NCBI GenBank assembly: GCA_963559585.1 | Contig: CAUWLJ010000006.1 | Coordinates: forward strand, 1 to 64,000 | Reading direction: 5' to 3' | Source of the DNA: Eisenbergiella sp963559585 | GTDB taxonomy: Bacteria > Bacillota > Clostridia > Lachnospirales > Lachnospiraceae | Length of the DNA stretch: 64,000 nt | Shown: positions 52,338-60,900 of the stretch, one piece after another | Layout of the letters: every line of letters begins with the position of its first letter | Numbering within the stretch: the first letter of the stretch is position 1 | Program-made: the position numbers and the translations under genes | The notes under the pieces: model-generated | What the model saw: the letters and a program-made list of their open reading frames with translations, nothing else | Database searches by the model: none | Told to the model about the DNA's origin: nothing

Positions 52338-54470
52338 ATGGAGCGTTATGCAGCGTTTCTGTTGAAGTACAAAAAAACGGTACTCTTTTTTTTCTTTGCA
52401 GCATCGGCGGTATGCGTCCTGCTGGCAGGGATGACCGGGGTAAACTACAATTTTGCAGATTACCTTCCAGAATCCGCGCCGTCCACGAAGGCGCTGCGGG
52501 TGATGGAGGAGGAATACAGTCAGGCCGTACCCAATATGCGGGTGATGGTGCAGGATGTTGCCATACCGGAGGCTTTGGAGATCAAGAGGAGCCTGGCAGC
52601 AGTGGAGGGCGTGGAGGCGGTAAGCTGGCTGGACGATGTGGTGGAGCTGTATGCACCTTTGGAGATGGCGGACGAGAAAACGGTGAAGGAATGGTATGTG
52701 GATGGAAACGCCTGCTTTTCTCTGACGGTTTCCGAGCAGAAGGAGGCGCAGGCGGTGGCCGGAGTGCGGGAGCTGATCGGGGAGGAGGGCTACATGTCCG
52801 GGGCGGCGGTGGAGAGCGCGGTGGCGCCGGTCAACACGGCCAGGGATGTGCAGAACATCATGCTGCTGGTGGTTCCCATCATCCTTTTGATCCTCATACT
52901 TACCACACAGTCCTGGTTCGAGCCGGTGCTGTTTCTGATTACCATAGGAGCGGCCATTGTGCTGAACATGGGGACGAACCTGGTGTTCGGAACGGTTTCC
53001 TTCGTGACGAATGCGGCGGGGCCGGTGCTCCAGATGGCGGTTTCCATGGATTATTCTATTTTTCTCCTGCATCAGTTTGCAAGAAACAGAGAGCAGGGGA
53101 TGAAGGAGGAGCGCGCCATGATGGCGGCGGTGAAGCAGTCGGTGGGAAGCGTGCTTTCCAGCGGTCTGACCACGGTGACGGGCTTTCTGGCGCTTACGTT
53201 CATGCAGTTTCGGATCGGCCCAGACCTGGGCTGGGCCATGGCGAAGGCTATCCTGATCAGCCTGGTATGTACCCTGTGCTTCCTGCCGGCGCTGGCAGTC
53301 TGCTGCAGCAGACTGATCGACCGAACCAGACACAGACCCTTCCTGCCCCGCTTTGACGGCTTCGCAGGTCTGGTGATGAAGGTGCGCGTTCCGGTACTGA
53401 TCCTCACGGCTCTGGCGGTTCCCGTCCTGTTCCTGGCCCAGCAGAACAACCGCTTTTATTATGGAGGGAGCGAGGTATACAGCTCTTTGAAAACCCAGAT
53501 GGGCAGGGACGCGGCGGCAATTCACGGGGATTTTGGCTCCTCCGACCCAGTGGTGCTGATGGTTCCCAAAGGGGAGCCGGAGAAGGAAGCCGCCATGAAT
53601 GAAGAACTGAAAAGCCTGGAGGGCGTGGCGGAGGTGCTCTCTTATGTGGGAACGGTGGGCAGCTCCATCCCGGCTGAATATGTGCCCGAACAGATCCGCA
53701 CCCAGTTCTATTCTCCCCACTACAGCCGTTTTGTGGTGACGCTCCACACCAGAGAGCGGGAGAGCGACTGGTATGAGAAGGTCAATGGGGTGCGCAGCGT
53801 AGGGGAGAAGTATTATGGGAAGGAGCTTCTCTATGCAGGAGAGCTGGTGAGCACGGAGGATCTGAAGTCCACGATCACCCAGGATAATTTGAAGGTGAAT
53901 TTCCTGGCCATTCTGCTGGTATTTTTGATCCTGCTGGTGAATTTCCGTTCCTTTATTCTTCCGCTGATCCTGACGCTGGTGATCGAATCCTCCATATGGA
54001 TCAATTTGGGCATCCCATATTTCATGGGAACGCCTCTGTTCTACATCGGCTATTTGATCGTCAGTACGGTACAGCTTGGAGCTACCATCGATTATGCTAT
54101 CCTGTTTACCGACCGGTACATGCAGTATCGGAAGAGGATGGAAAAGAAGGAGGCCGCCCGGGAGACTCTGAAAAGCTGCACCCTGTCCATCCTCACCTCC
54201 GCTCTGGTGCTGACGCTGGCCGGAACGGTGTTAGGCAGGCTGTCCACCAACGGCGTGATCAGCCAGCTGGGCTCCCTGATTGGACGGGGGGCGGTGCTCT
54301 CCTTTGTGCTGGTGGTCTGCGTCCTGCCCACCCTCCTGATCCTTCTGGACGGCGCGGTGAAAAGAACTACCTGGCAGGCGGATTTTTATGAAAAAATCAG
54401 CCCCGGGACTTCCGGGAAAGGGAAGGCGGCGGCCGTAAGGCTTCCGGGAAAGGAAAGGCGGCGGCCGTAA
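52338..54470 (+). CDS. MMPL/RND-family transporter
   Basis: A 710-residue membrane protein with the doubled 6-TM layout of MMPL transporters: one helix, a large outside loop, five helices, then the same again. Each half has the signature 'MAVSMDYSIFLLHQFARNR' or 'LGATIDYAILFTDRYMQYRK', where the buried Asp carries protons. Such proteins export lipids or hydrophobic compounds. ATG 52338 is preferred because GGAGG is just ahead. Its last ten codons lie in a 32-base tandem repeat. The heptad-repeat protein downstream is its usual companion in Firmicutes. Confidence 0.88.
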   Translation: MERYAAFLLKYKKTVLFFFFAASAVCVLLAGMTGVNYNFADYLPESAPSTKALRVMEEEYSQAVPNMRVMVQDVAIPEALEIKRSLAAVEGVEAVSWLDDVVELYAPLEMADEKTVKEWYVDGNACFSLTVSEQKEAQAVAGVRELIGEEGYMSGAAVESAVAPVNTARDVQNIMLLVVPIILLILILTTQSWFEPVLFLITIGAAIVLNMGTNLVFGTVSFVTNAAGPVLQMAVSMDYSIFLLHQFARNREQGMKEERAMMAAVKQSVGSVLSSGLTTVTGFLALTFMQFRIGPDLGWAMAKAILISLVCTLCFLPALAVCCSRLIDRTRHRPFLPRFDGFAGLVMKVRVPVLILTALAVPVLFLAQQNNRFYYGGSEVYSSLKTQMGRDAAAIHGDFGSSDPVVLMVPKGEPEKEAAMNEELKSLEGVAEVLSYVGTVGSSIPAEYVPEQIRTQFYSPHYSRFVVTLHTRERESDWYEKVNGVRSVGEKYYGKELLYAGELVSTEDLKSTITQDNLKVNFLAILLVFLILLVNFRSFILPLILTLVIESSIWINLGIPYFMGTPLFYIGYLIVSTVQLGATIDYAILFTDRYMQYRKRMEKKEAARETLKSCTLSILTSALVLTLAGTVLGRLSTNGVISQLGSLIGRGAVLSFVLVVCVLPTLLILLDGAVKRTTWQADFYEKISPGTSGKGKAAAVRLPGKERRRP

Positions 54471-54547
54471 GGCTTCCAGGAAAAGAAAGGCGGCGGACAT
54501 AAGGATTTCTGGAAAGGAAAGGCGGCCGCAGGGCTTCAGAGAAAGGA
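54409..54547 (+). repeat. 32-base tandem repeat across the end of the MMPL gene
   Basis: Units begin at 54409, 54441 and 54473 (32 bases each), followed by a degenerate 29-base unit at 54505 and a fragment. The core is GGCGGCGGCCGTAAGGCTTCC plus GGGAAAGGAAA, with growing divergence to the right. The MMPL stop codon at 54468-54470 lies inside the second unit. Confidence 0.85.
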
Positions 54548-54610
54548 CAAGGCGTGCAGATGGCGGAGAGAAGGAATAAGGTACAGGCTGGAAGAAGGGA
54601 GGCATATGAG

Positions 54611-57379
54611 ATGGAAGGACAGGAGACGGGCAGAAAAAGAAAAAAAGGCAGGAAGCAGGCGGTCCGCAGTATGGCTCTTCTGCTTGCCGCAGCCTTGATA
54701 CTGGGGGACGGAGTAAGCGCGGCGGCGGCAGGGATACCGGAAAAGGATGAAAATGTATATGCAAATCTGAATCAGGATGGGAGCGTGGACGCCGTATATG
54801 TGGTGAACGCCTGGCAGCTGGAAGAGCCCGGCCGGATCGTGGATCACGGGCGATATTCTTCCGTAAAAAATCTGACCTCCCAGGAGCAGATTCTCACCAG
54901 AGGCGACGAGGTGAAGGTAGACGCCCCTGCCGGAAAGTTTTATTATCAGGGCACGCTGAAGAAAGGGGAGCTTCCGTGGGAGATTTCCATTTCCTACTAT
55001 CTGGACGGAAAGGAGATTCAGGCGGAGGAACTGGCCGGGAAGAGCGGTGCTTTGAAGCTGTGCATTCATGTGGGACAGAACAAAAAGGCCGAGAAGGTAT
55101 TTTGGGAAAATTATCTGCTTCAGGCAGGGGTGACTATGGACATGGACCGCTGCAGCCGCCTGAAGGCAGCCGGAGCCACGGTGGCCAACGTGGGGGCGAA
55201 GAAGCAGCTTCTCTACAATATCATGGCGGGCAGCGAGAAGGATATTGTGATTACCGCGGACGTGGTGGATTTTGAGATGGAGCCCATCACCTTTCAGGGG
55301 GTTCCCATGTCCTTTGAAATCGACAGGGATGCGCTGGAAATGGAGAACCTGTACGAAAAAACGGGCGAGGTGAAGAACGCGGCGGAAGAGTTTTCTGATG
55401 GAGCGCAAAGCATACAGGAGGGAACCGGTGTACTCAAGGAGGGGGCAGAGGGGCTGCAGAAGGGGGCGCAGAGCCTGCAGGAAGGCGCAGAAAGCTATGC
55501 AGAGGGGGCGCAGACCCTGGGAGACGGGGTGGACTCTCTGAAGGAGGGAAGCGAGGAGCTCTCTTCCGGGGCGGAGGAGCTTTCTTCCGGCATCAGGGCC
55601 CTGCGGGACGGCGTGAAAGCCATGCAGGAGGGCTATCGTGGAGAGGACGGCCTGGCTGCCGGCGCGCGGAAGCTGGCAGAGGGGGCAGACAAGCTGGCAG
55701 CAGGGAGCGAACAGATGAAAACGGGCGTGGGAGCACTGATTTCCATGATCCGCCAGATGGGAAACGGAGGCCTGACCAGTCAGGTGGATGCGAAGGTGAA
55801 GGAAGAGCTTGAGGCGGCAGTGGAGCAGATTCAGGACCCGGTTATCAGGGAAATTCTGAAGAAGCTTCTGGAAAAACTGCCGGAAGGCGGATACCGCGAA
55901 GCGGTGTCTGAACTGGAGAAGCTTCTGGACGAGCGGATCAAAGTACTGGAGGAACAACTGGAATCCATGGGCTCATTCATCCAAGAGGAGAAGGAAAAGA
56001 CGGACGTACCAGAGGAAGGGCTGCTTTTGGAGGAGGAAACAGAGACAGAGACCGAAACCGAAACAGAGACTGAAACAGAAACAGAGGCTGGAACAGAGAC
56101 CGAGACAGAAAGAGAGACCGAAATCGAAACAGAAACAGAGACAGTAACAGAAACGGAAACAGAGACAGAAGGAACCGAAACAGAAGGAACAGAGCCGGAA
56201 ACCAGCACAGAATCTTCGGTGGAAACAGAAAATGGAACAGCTTCCCCCTCAGAGCCGGAAACAGAAAACGCAGCGGGCTCATCATCAGAGGAGGAAATGG
56301 AATCCGGAGCAGGCTTGCCGTCAGAGGCGGAAATGGAAAATGAAACCGGTTCCCTGTCGAAGCCGGGAACAGAAAAGGGCACAGGCTCTTCGGCGGAACC
56401 GAAGGCGGAAAAGGCTGTGAATCTGCAGACGCGCTCTGATGCTGCGGCGAATGGGGCGTATCCTCCTGCCCTTTTCTGGCGCGATACAGGAAGGCTTGAC
56501 CGGATGAAGGGAGGAGCGGATGACGCCATCTGTTTCTATAAGGGCCGTGCCAGAACGGCAGCTTTTGAAGGGGGAGCGGGTGAGAAGGAGGCCGAACAGG
56601 GTATCTCTGTGCTGGCCGTTTCGGAGAGGGAAGCGGGGGAGGGACTGCAGAATGGAAAACAGGATATCATGTCTGTGGTAAAGCAGCTGATCCTCTGCTA
56701 CAGGCTGAAGGCGGCCATGGAAAGGCTTCTGGGAGCTTATGATGTGGCCGGAGAGATGGAGGCCCAGCTTGGAAATGAAAGCACCCAGGCCCAGCTGTCC
56801 CAGCTGGAGGAAGGTATTGGCGCACTGAATGGGGGCGTGAAGGAGCTGGCCGGGGGCACAAAAAAGCTTGCCGACGGTGTGGATCAGCTTGCCGATGGGG
56901 CCGGTCAGCTTGCGGATGGAGCGGATGAACTGGCCGATGGAGGCGCCGCCTTTGCGGATGGGACGAAGGAACTGACGGAGGGGGTATCCCAGCTTGCGGA
57001 TGGAACGGATGTGCTTCTGGATGCGGCGGAGGCTTTAAAGGACGGAAGCGCCCAGTTCGCGGAAGGGACAGGTAATCTGGCGGACGGAGCCAGACAGCTG
57101 ATGGACGGCGCGGACAGCCTCAGAGAAGGGACGGACGAATTTAAGGAGAAAAGCAAAGATATGGACGGCCAGATCCATGAGGAGATCGACGGTGTGGTGG
57201 ACAGCTTTTCAGGCAGTGATTTTGTCCCGGTCTCCTTCGTATCAGACAAAAATAAGAACGTGGAGCTGGTGCAGTTTGTGATGAAAACGGCAGGAATCCA
57301 GATTCCAGAGCCGGAGGAGATTCCGGTGGAGGAAGAGCCTGAGGGCTTTTGGAAGAGATTGGCGGCGCTGTTTGGGTGA
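54611..57379 (+). CDS. Exported XXXLXXG heptad-repeat protein, partner of the MMPL transporter (YhgE-related)
   Basis: A 922-residue exported protein. After a basic N terminus and a signal peptide ('SMALLLAAALILGDGVSAAAA') comes a beta-rich domain (about 40-250), then a first array of seven-residue repeats with L and G at fixed places ('LKEGAEGLQKGAQSLQEGAES', about 270-380), a Glu/Thr-rich linker made of ET units (about 475-535), and a second array ('LADGVDQLADGAGQLADGADE', about 740-850). Such repeats form long parallel helices and accompany MMPL exporters. Unlike YhgE it has no C-terminal membrane domain. ATG 54611 is used for its GGGAGG site; the ORF could begin at 54554. Confidence 0.8.
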   Translation: MEGQETGRKRKKGRKQAVRSMALLLAAALILGDGVSAAAAGIPEKDENVYANLNQDGSVDAVYVVNAWQLEEPGRIVDHGRYSSVKNLTSQEQILTRGDEVKVDAPAGKFYYQGTLKKGELPWEISISYYLDGKEIQAEELAGKSGALKLCIHVGQNKKAEKVFWENYLLQAGVTMDMDRCSRLKAAGATVANVGAKKQLLYNIMAGSEKDIVITADVVDFEMEPITFQGVPMSFEIDRDALEMENLYEKTGEVKNAAEEFSDGAQSIQEGTGVLKEGAEGLQKGAQSLQEGAESYAEGAQTLGDGVDSLKEGSEELSSGAEELSSGIRALRDGVKAMQEGYRGEDGLAAGARKLAEGADKLAAGSEQMKTGVGALISMIRQMGNGGLTSQVDAKVKEELEAAVEQIQDPVIREILKKLLEKLPEGGYREAVSELEKLLDERIKVLEEQLESMGSFIQEEKEKTDVPEEGLLLEEETETETETETETETETEAGTETETERETEIETETETVTETETETEGTETEGTEPETSTESSVETENGTASPSEPETENAAGSSSEEEMESGAGLPSEAEMENETGSLSKPGTEKGTGSSAEPKAEKAVNLQTRSDAAANGAYPPALFWRDTGRLDRMKGGADDAICFYKGRARTAAFEGGAGEKEAEQGISVLAVSEREAGEGLQNGKQDIMSVVKQLILCYRLKAAMERLLGAYDVAGEMEAQLGNESTQAQLSQLEEGIGALNGGVKELAGGTKKLADGVDQLADGAGQLADGADELADGGAAFADGTKELTEGVSQLADGTDVLLDAAEALKDGSAQFAEGTGNLADGARQLMDGADSLREGTDEFKEKSKDMDGQIHEEIDGVVDSFSGSDFVPVSFVSDKNKNVELVQFVMKTAGIQIPEPEEIPVEEEPEGFWKRLAALFG

Positions 57380-57439
57380 AAAAGGAATGGATGGGGAGCA
57401 TGATGCAGCGCAACGACAAAGGGAGTGATGCGGAGAAAG

Positions 57440-57447
57440 TTGCGCAA
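57440..57447. promoter_or_regulatory. LacI-type operator, upstream of lacI
   Basis: Perfect palindrome TTGCGCAA with the central CG typical of LacI-family operators. It lies about 70 bases ahead of the lacI -35 element. Confidence 0.55.
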
Positions 57448-57509
57448 TGGACGATGAAAAATTGTGAAAAACGCATATTTTCACAGATATTGTTTGGGAT
57501 ACCGGTATA

Positions 57510-57539
57510 TTGACGAAAGAAAGGCTTATTTTTTATAAT
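57510..57539 (+). promoter_or_regulatory. lacI promoter
   Basis: TTGACG at 57510-57515 and TATAAT at 57534-57539 with an 18-base spacer. Confidence 0.7.
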
Positions 57540-57563
57540 AATTATATCTAAAAAGCGGAGAGA

Positions 57564-57572
57564 GTGCGCAAC
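57564..57572. promoter_or_regulatory. LacI-type operator, downstream of lacI promoter
   Basis: GTGCGCAAC, a near match to TTGCGCAA, about 20 bases after the expected transcription start. Confidence 0.5.
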
Positions 57573-57694
57573 AAACAGAAAAACAAATCTGGCTGTATGT
57601 GCTGTGGGAGAGCGCTGTAGGAAAGGTGGGACGGGGGAAAAAAGTGCAGATGCAAAGCTGTACTGCAGAATATGGGGAAGGGTGTAAAATAAGG

Positions 57695-58678
57695 ATGACG
57701 ATAAGTGATATGGCAAAGGAACTGGGCGTTTCTAAAAGTACCGTATCCCGTGCTTTGTCTGGAAAAGGAAGAATAGGAGAAGAAACCCGTCAGAGGATTC
57801 GTCAGTTCGCAAGGGAGCATGAAGAAGGCCGACAGGGAGAAAGGGCAGGAAAAAGGGAGGAGACGAGGAGTTTAGGGGTTTCCTTTCCGGACGATATTTT
57901 TGTGAGCGGCAATCAGTATTTTTTTGAGTGCCTTTTGGGGATTTATGAATCTGCGGCTCTTATGGGGTATAATGTTCTGGTTACGGCAGGAGCGGCGCAG
58001 GATATTTCCGGGATTCAAAAGCTTGTGGAGCAGCAGAAGGTAGACGGAATGATCCTGACCAGAAGCATGGAGGATGATAAAGCATTGCGTTACCTGGCGG
58101 AGCAGAATTTTCCTACAGGTGTTACAGGTTTATGCAGCTTTGATAACATTATTCAAGTGGATACGGACAATGAAGGGGCGGCAGAGATGTTGACGTCCCT
58201 GCTGATCAGCAAGGGATACAGGCGGTTTGCACTGATTCTGGACGATATGTCCTATCATGTAAATCGAAGCCGTTATGAAGGCTTTTACAAAGCAATTTTA
58301 AAAAACGGTCTTCGGAAGGAAATGCAGGAAATCTATACGGGTAAGCTTAGAAAGGAACGCCTCAATTCTATCATTGCAAATCTGCTTTCCAGAAAAGTGG
58401 AATGTGTAATCTGCGGAGACGATATTCTGTGCATCAGTCTGATCTCACAGCTTTTGGTGGAAGGGTATCGGATTCCGAAGGATATCGCAATGGCTTCCCT
58501 TTACAACAGTGCGGCGCTCAACAGCTTTGTACCTACAGTGACCGCTGTGGATGTGTCTGCCAGAATGGTGGGAAATGTGATAGGAAAGCAGATGATTCAG
58601 TTCCTGCAGGGAATGGATTATCAGAAAACAACGATGATCGATTATGAAATTTTAATCCGTTCATCTACTTACAGATAA
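57695..58678 (+). CDS. LacI-family transcriptional regulator
   Basis: A 327-residue repressor. Residues about 2-22 form the LacI helix-turn-helix ('TISDMAKELGVSKSTVSRALSG') with the hinge region after it; residues about 60-320 form the periplasmic-binding-like ligand domain ('SLGVSFPDDIFVSGNQYFFECLLG', 'VDTDNEGAAEMLTSLLISKGYRRFALI', 'ICGDDILCISLISQLLVEGYRIPKDIAMASLYNS'). The start ATG 57695 is fixed by the family N terminus, although the ribosome site is weak. It is followed by GH53, then the sugar ABC genes, whose control region carries the same palindromes as its own promoter, so it most likely represses both. Confidence 0.92.
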   Translation: MTISDMAKELGVSKSTVSRALSGKGRIGEETRQRIRQFAREHEEGRQGERAGKREETRSLGVSFPDDIFVSGNQYFFECLLGIYESAALMGYNVLVTAGAAQDISGIQKLVEQQKVDGMILTRSMEDDKALRYLAEQNFPTGVTGLCSFDNIIQVDTDNEGAAEMLTSLLISKGYRRFALILDDMSYHVNRSRYEGFYKAILKNGLRKEMQEIYTGKLRKERLNSIIANLLSRKVECVICGDDILCISLISQLLVEGYRIPKDIAMASLYNSAALNSFVPTVTAVDVSARMVGNVIGKQMIQFLQGMDYQKTTMIDYEILIRSSTYR

Positions 58679-58699
58679 CTGCTGACGAAGACACGGCTA

Positions 58700-58718
58700 T
58701 TTGTGCCGGAGCGTCACA
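58700..58718. repeat. 19-base repeat shared with 29054-29072
   Basis: Second copy of TTTGTGCCGGAGCGTCACA, in the gap between lacI and the GH53 gene, about 115 bases before the GH53 start. A GACGGGAAAT...ATTTCCCGCC hairpin follows at about 58734-58771. Confidence 0.6.
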
Positions 58719-58833
58719 GACAGCCTTGATGGCAGACGGGAAATCACATTCACGATTTCCCGCCGTTCCGCTTCGGAATGGGGAGTAACCCAGTGGATTC
58801 GGTACAGCTGTTACAGAAACAGTGGAGGTAAAA

Positions 58834-60576
58834 GTGAAAGAAAAATTGGATTTTTACAAAGGGGCAGATATTTCATTCCTTCCTCAGTGTATGGATGCGG
58901 GAATGCAGGTGAAGGATTTTGATGGTTCTGTGATGGAGCCGATTGCATTGCTTCAAAAATATGGGGTAAATGCCATCAGGCTGCGTATCTGGCATACTCC
59001 AGGAAACGTTCCGGAATCTGGCGGCTACTGCGATTTGGAGCACACAGTCGCTCTGGCGAAGAAGATCTGCGCGCATGGCATGAGGTTTATGCTGGATTTT
59101 CATTATTCCGATTTCTGGGCGGACCCTGGACAGCAGAGAAAGCCAAAGGACTGGGAGAAGCTGAGTGGGCGTGAATTGGAAGAAGCCGTTTTTTCTTATA
59201 CGAGGGATGTGCTTTTGACGCTTCAGGCGGAAGGGGTGCTGCCGGATATTGTGCAGATCGGGAATGAGATCAGAAGCGGTCTGTTGTTTCCAGAGGGAGA
59301 ACTGCCCAATTACGCTGGGATGACAAGGCTTGTAAATGCAGGGATAGCAGGGGCGAGAAGTGTGGCTGATTCCTCGCAGATGCAGGTTATGATCCATTTG
59401 GATCAGGGAGGAAGATACTTCTATCTCAAGGAATGGTTTTCCAACGCGTTTGCAAATGGCTTAGACGACTTTGATCTGATCGGTCTTTCCTATTATCCGT
59501 TTTGGCACGGTACCTACACTGATTTGAAAGAAACGATGACACAGCTTTTGCAGGAGTACCGCAAACCCATCATGATTGTTGAGAGCGCCTATGCCTGGAG
59601 AAAATGCAGGAATGGTTTTATTGATGAGGCGCAGGAGAAAATTGCGGGTTTTCCTGCAAGTCCGGAGGGGCAGAGAAGAGTTCTTGAATTGGTAAACGGA
59701 ATTGTGGCTTCTCTGCCGGATCAGATGGGGATGGGCGTATTCTATTGGGAACCGGTCTGCATACCCGTAAACGGTGTTGGCGCATGGGCGGAGAATATGG
59801 GGGTTTTGGATGAGAATGGACAGGTACTGGATGGTATTCGTGCCTTTTCCTTTACCAGAGCAGGGTATGATCCCACTGCGTGGGTGAAGGTATATGAACC
59901 AAAAGAACTCACGGTTTTGAAAGGAGCGCCTGTGACGCTGCCGGAAGAGGCCGCTGTACTGCTGGCGGACGGAAGCCTTATAAGAAAGAAGGTTTGCTGG
60001 GAAGAAGGAGAAAAGGCGTTTGTGCAGCCGGGCAGCTATCGGCTGCATGGTGTTGTGGAAGATTTGGACGCGGTATCTTTAAGAAGGCTTCCCGTTTCAG
60101 TGACAGTACAGGTGATGGAACATTCTGTGCAGCGGGAAAATCTCCTTCAGGATGTGAATTGGGATGAGGGAATGGCATGGTGGGACACACAGGGGGATAT
60201 GGAATCTGTGGTTTTTCAGGTATATCCAGACTTTATAGACCCCTATCCTGCACCTCCGGTCAATGCGCTTCGAGTGGAAGGAGCAAGAAATTTCAGATTT
60301 CGGATCAGTCAGGAAGTACGAATCACAGAAGCAGGATACTATTGCTTTGAAGCACAGATCCAGGGAACCGATACAACAGGTGTTCAGGTAACATTATTTG
60401 TGGAGAGCCGGCATGAAAAGGAGGAGCAGCTGATTCATTTGACAGAGCATGAATTTGCGGACTGCAGAATGGAAAAGGTGTGGCTGGAATCTGGAACGGT
60501 GTCTGTGGGTGTTTCTATCATGGCGTCTCCCATGTACATGATGCTGCGCAGACTGGCTTTTTTCCGGGTGGAATAA
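58834..60576 (+). CDS. GH53 arabinogalactan endo-beta-1,4-galactanase-like enzyme, cytosolic
   Basis: A 580-residue enzyme. Residues about 5-345 match glycoside hydrolase family 53: 'FYKGADISFLP', 'GVNAIRLRIWHTP', 'MRFMLDFHYSDFWADPGQQRKPKDW', the acid/base Glu145 in 'VQIGNEIRSG' and the nucleophile Glu250 in 'IMIVESAYAW'. Family 53 cleaves beta-1,4-galactan of pectin side chains. There is no signal peptide, so it should act on imported oligosaccharides. Residues about 350-580 add beta-sandwich domains, the first resembling an Ig-like module after the catalytic domain of secreted galactanases. The start is GTG 58834, with GTGGAGG close ahead. It follows lacI and ends at a hairpin terminator. 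Confidence 0.88.
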   Translation: MKEKLDFYKGADISFLPQCMDAGMQVKDFDGSVMEPIALLQKYGVNAIRLRIWHTPGNVPESGGYCDLEHTVALAKKICAHGMRFMLDFHYSDFWADPGQQRKPKDWEKLSGRELEEAVFSYTRDVLLTLQAEGVLPDIVQIGNEIRSGLLFPEGELPNYAGMTRLVNAGIAGARSVADSSQMQVMIHLDQGGRYFYLKEWFSNAFANGLDDFDLIGLSYYPFWHGTYTDLKETMTQLLQEYRKPIMIVESAYAWRKCRNGFIDEAQEKIAGFPASPEGQRRVLELVNGIVASLPDQMGMGVFYWEPVCIPVNGVGAWAENMGVLDENGQVLDGIRAFSFTRAGYDPTAWVKVYEPKELTVLKGAPVTLPEEAAVLLADGSLIRKKVCWEEGEKAFVQPGSYRLHGVVEDLDAVSLRRLPVSVTVQVMEHSVQRENLLQDVNWDEGMAWWDTQGDMESVVFQVYPDFIDPYPAPPVNALRVEGARNFRFRISQEVRITEAGYYCFEAQIQGTDTTGVQVTLFVESRHEKEEQLIHLTEHEFADCRMEKVWLESGTVSVGVSIMASPMYMMLRRLAFFRVE

Positions 60577-60613
60577 GCGAAGAAAATATTTGGAAAGAAT
60601 AGCGTAATATAGG

Positions 60614-60657
60614 AAATGCCGGTAAAATGTCGAGCCTTTGACAGTACCGGCATTTTT
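60614..60657 (+). terminator. Terminator after GH53
   Basis: AAATGCCGGTA at 60614-60624 pairs with TACCGGCATTT at 60645-60655, followed by T. A short TGTC/GACA pair extends the fold inside the loop. Confidence 0.85.
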
Positions 60658-60710
60658 TCTGGAAGAAATTTTGAAAAGAAAAGGCGGTGATGAGGGGAAT
60701 AGAAAAAGGA

Positions 60711-60740
60711 ATGCGCAAATGTTGCGCAAAAATGCGCAAT
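60711..60740 (+). promoter_or_regulatory. Triple TGCGCAA operator array
   Basis: Three TGCGCAA cores at 60712, 60723 and 60733, spaced 11 and 10 bases apart, about one helical turn each. The middle one is a full TTGCGCAA palindrome. The array lies about 65-90 bases upstream of the transporter -35 element. Confidence 0.6.
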
Positions 60741-60802
60741 CAAGGCGATAAATTTATTAAAACTGTACTTATTTTTAAAAAATAAATTTGTAATTATTCA
60801 AA

Positions 60803-60831
60803 TTGACTTTTTTATAGTCGAAATATATAAT
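60803..60831 (+). promoter_or_regulatory. Promoter for the ABC transporter operon
   Basis: TTGACT at 60803-60808 and TATAAT at 60826-60831 with a 17-base spacer in an AT-rich stretch. Confidence 0.85.
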
Positions 60832-60867
60832 GATTTACAGCAAAAAGTCAGGGACAACTGAAAGGGA

Positions 60868-60883
60868 TGCGCAAATTGCGCAA
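60868..60883 (+). promoter_or_regulatory. Double TGCGCAA operator near the transcription start
   Basis: TGCGCAA at 60868-60874 and TTGCGCAA at 60876-60883 lie about 30-45 bases after the predicted start of transcription and just ahead of the first permease gene. Confidence 0.6.
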
Positions 60884-60900
60884 CAGAAAGGGAAGATATT

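Larger units (their letters stand above)
57380..57694. other. Intergenic control region of the lacI-GH53 operon
   Basis: About 315 bases without a gene. It holds the lacI promoter and two TTGCGCAA-type sites on either side of it (listed separately). No terminator for the heptad-repeat gene was seen. Confidence 0.5.
60577..60900. other. Control region of the ABC sugar transporter operon
   Basis: About 320 bases holding the GH53 terminator, three upstream operator-like repeats, an AT-rich promoter and two further repeats next to the transporter start (all listed separately). No gene is seen. Confidence 0.6.

Noticed and set aside
51552..53747. A 731-codon frame antisense to the HPr-like and MMPL genes
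   Set aside because: His/Arg-rich antisense frame that spans an intergenic region and two real genes.
56030..56205. Regular short repeats considered as a CRISPR array
   Set aside because: They are in-frame ET codons inside a protein with no unique spacers.
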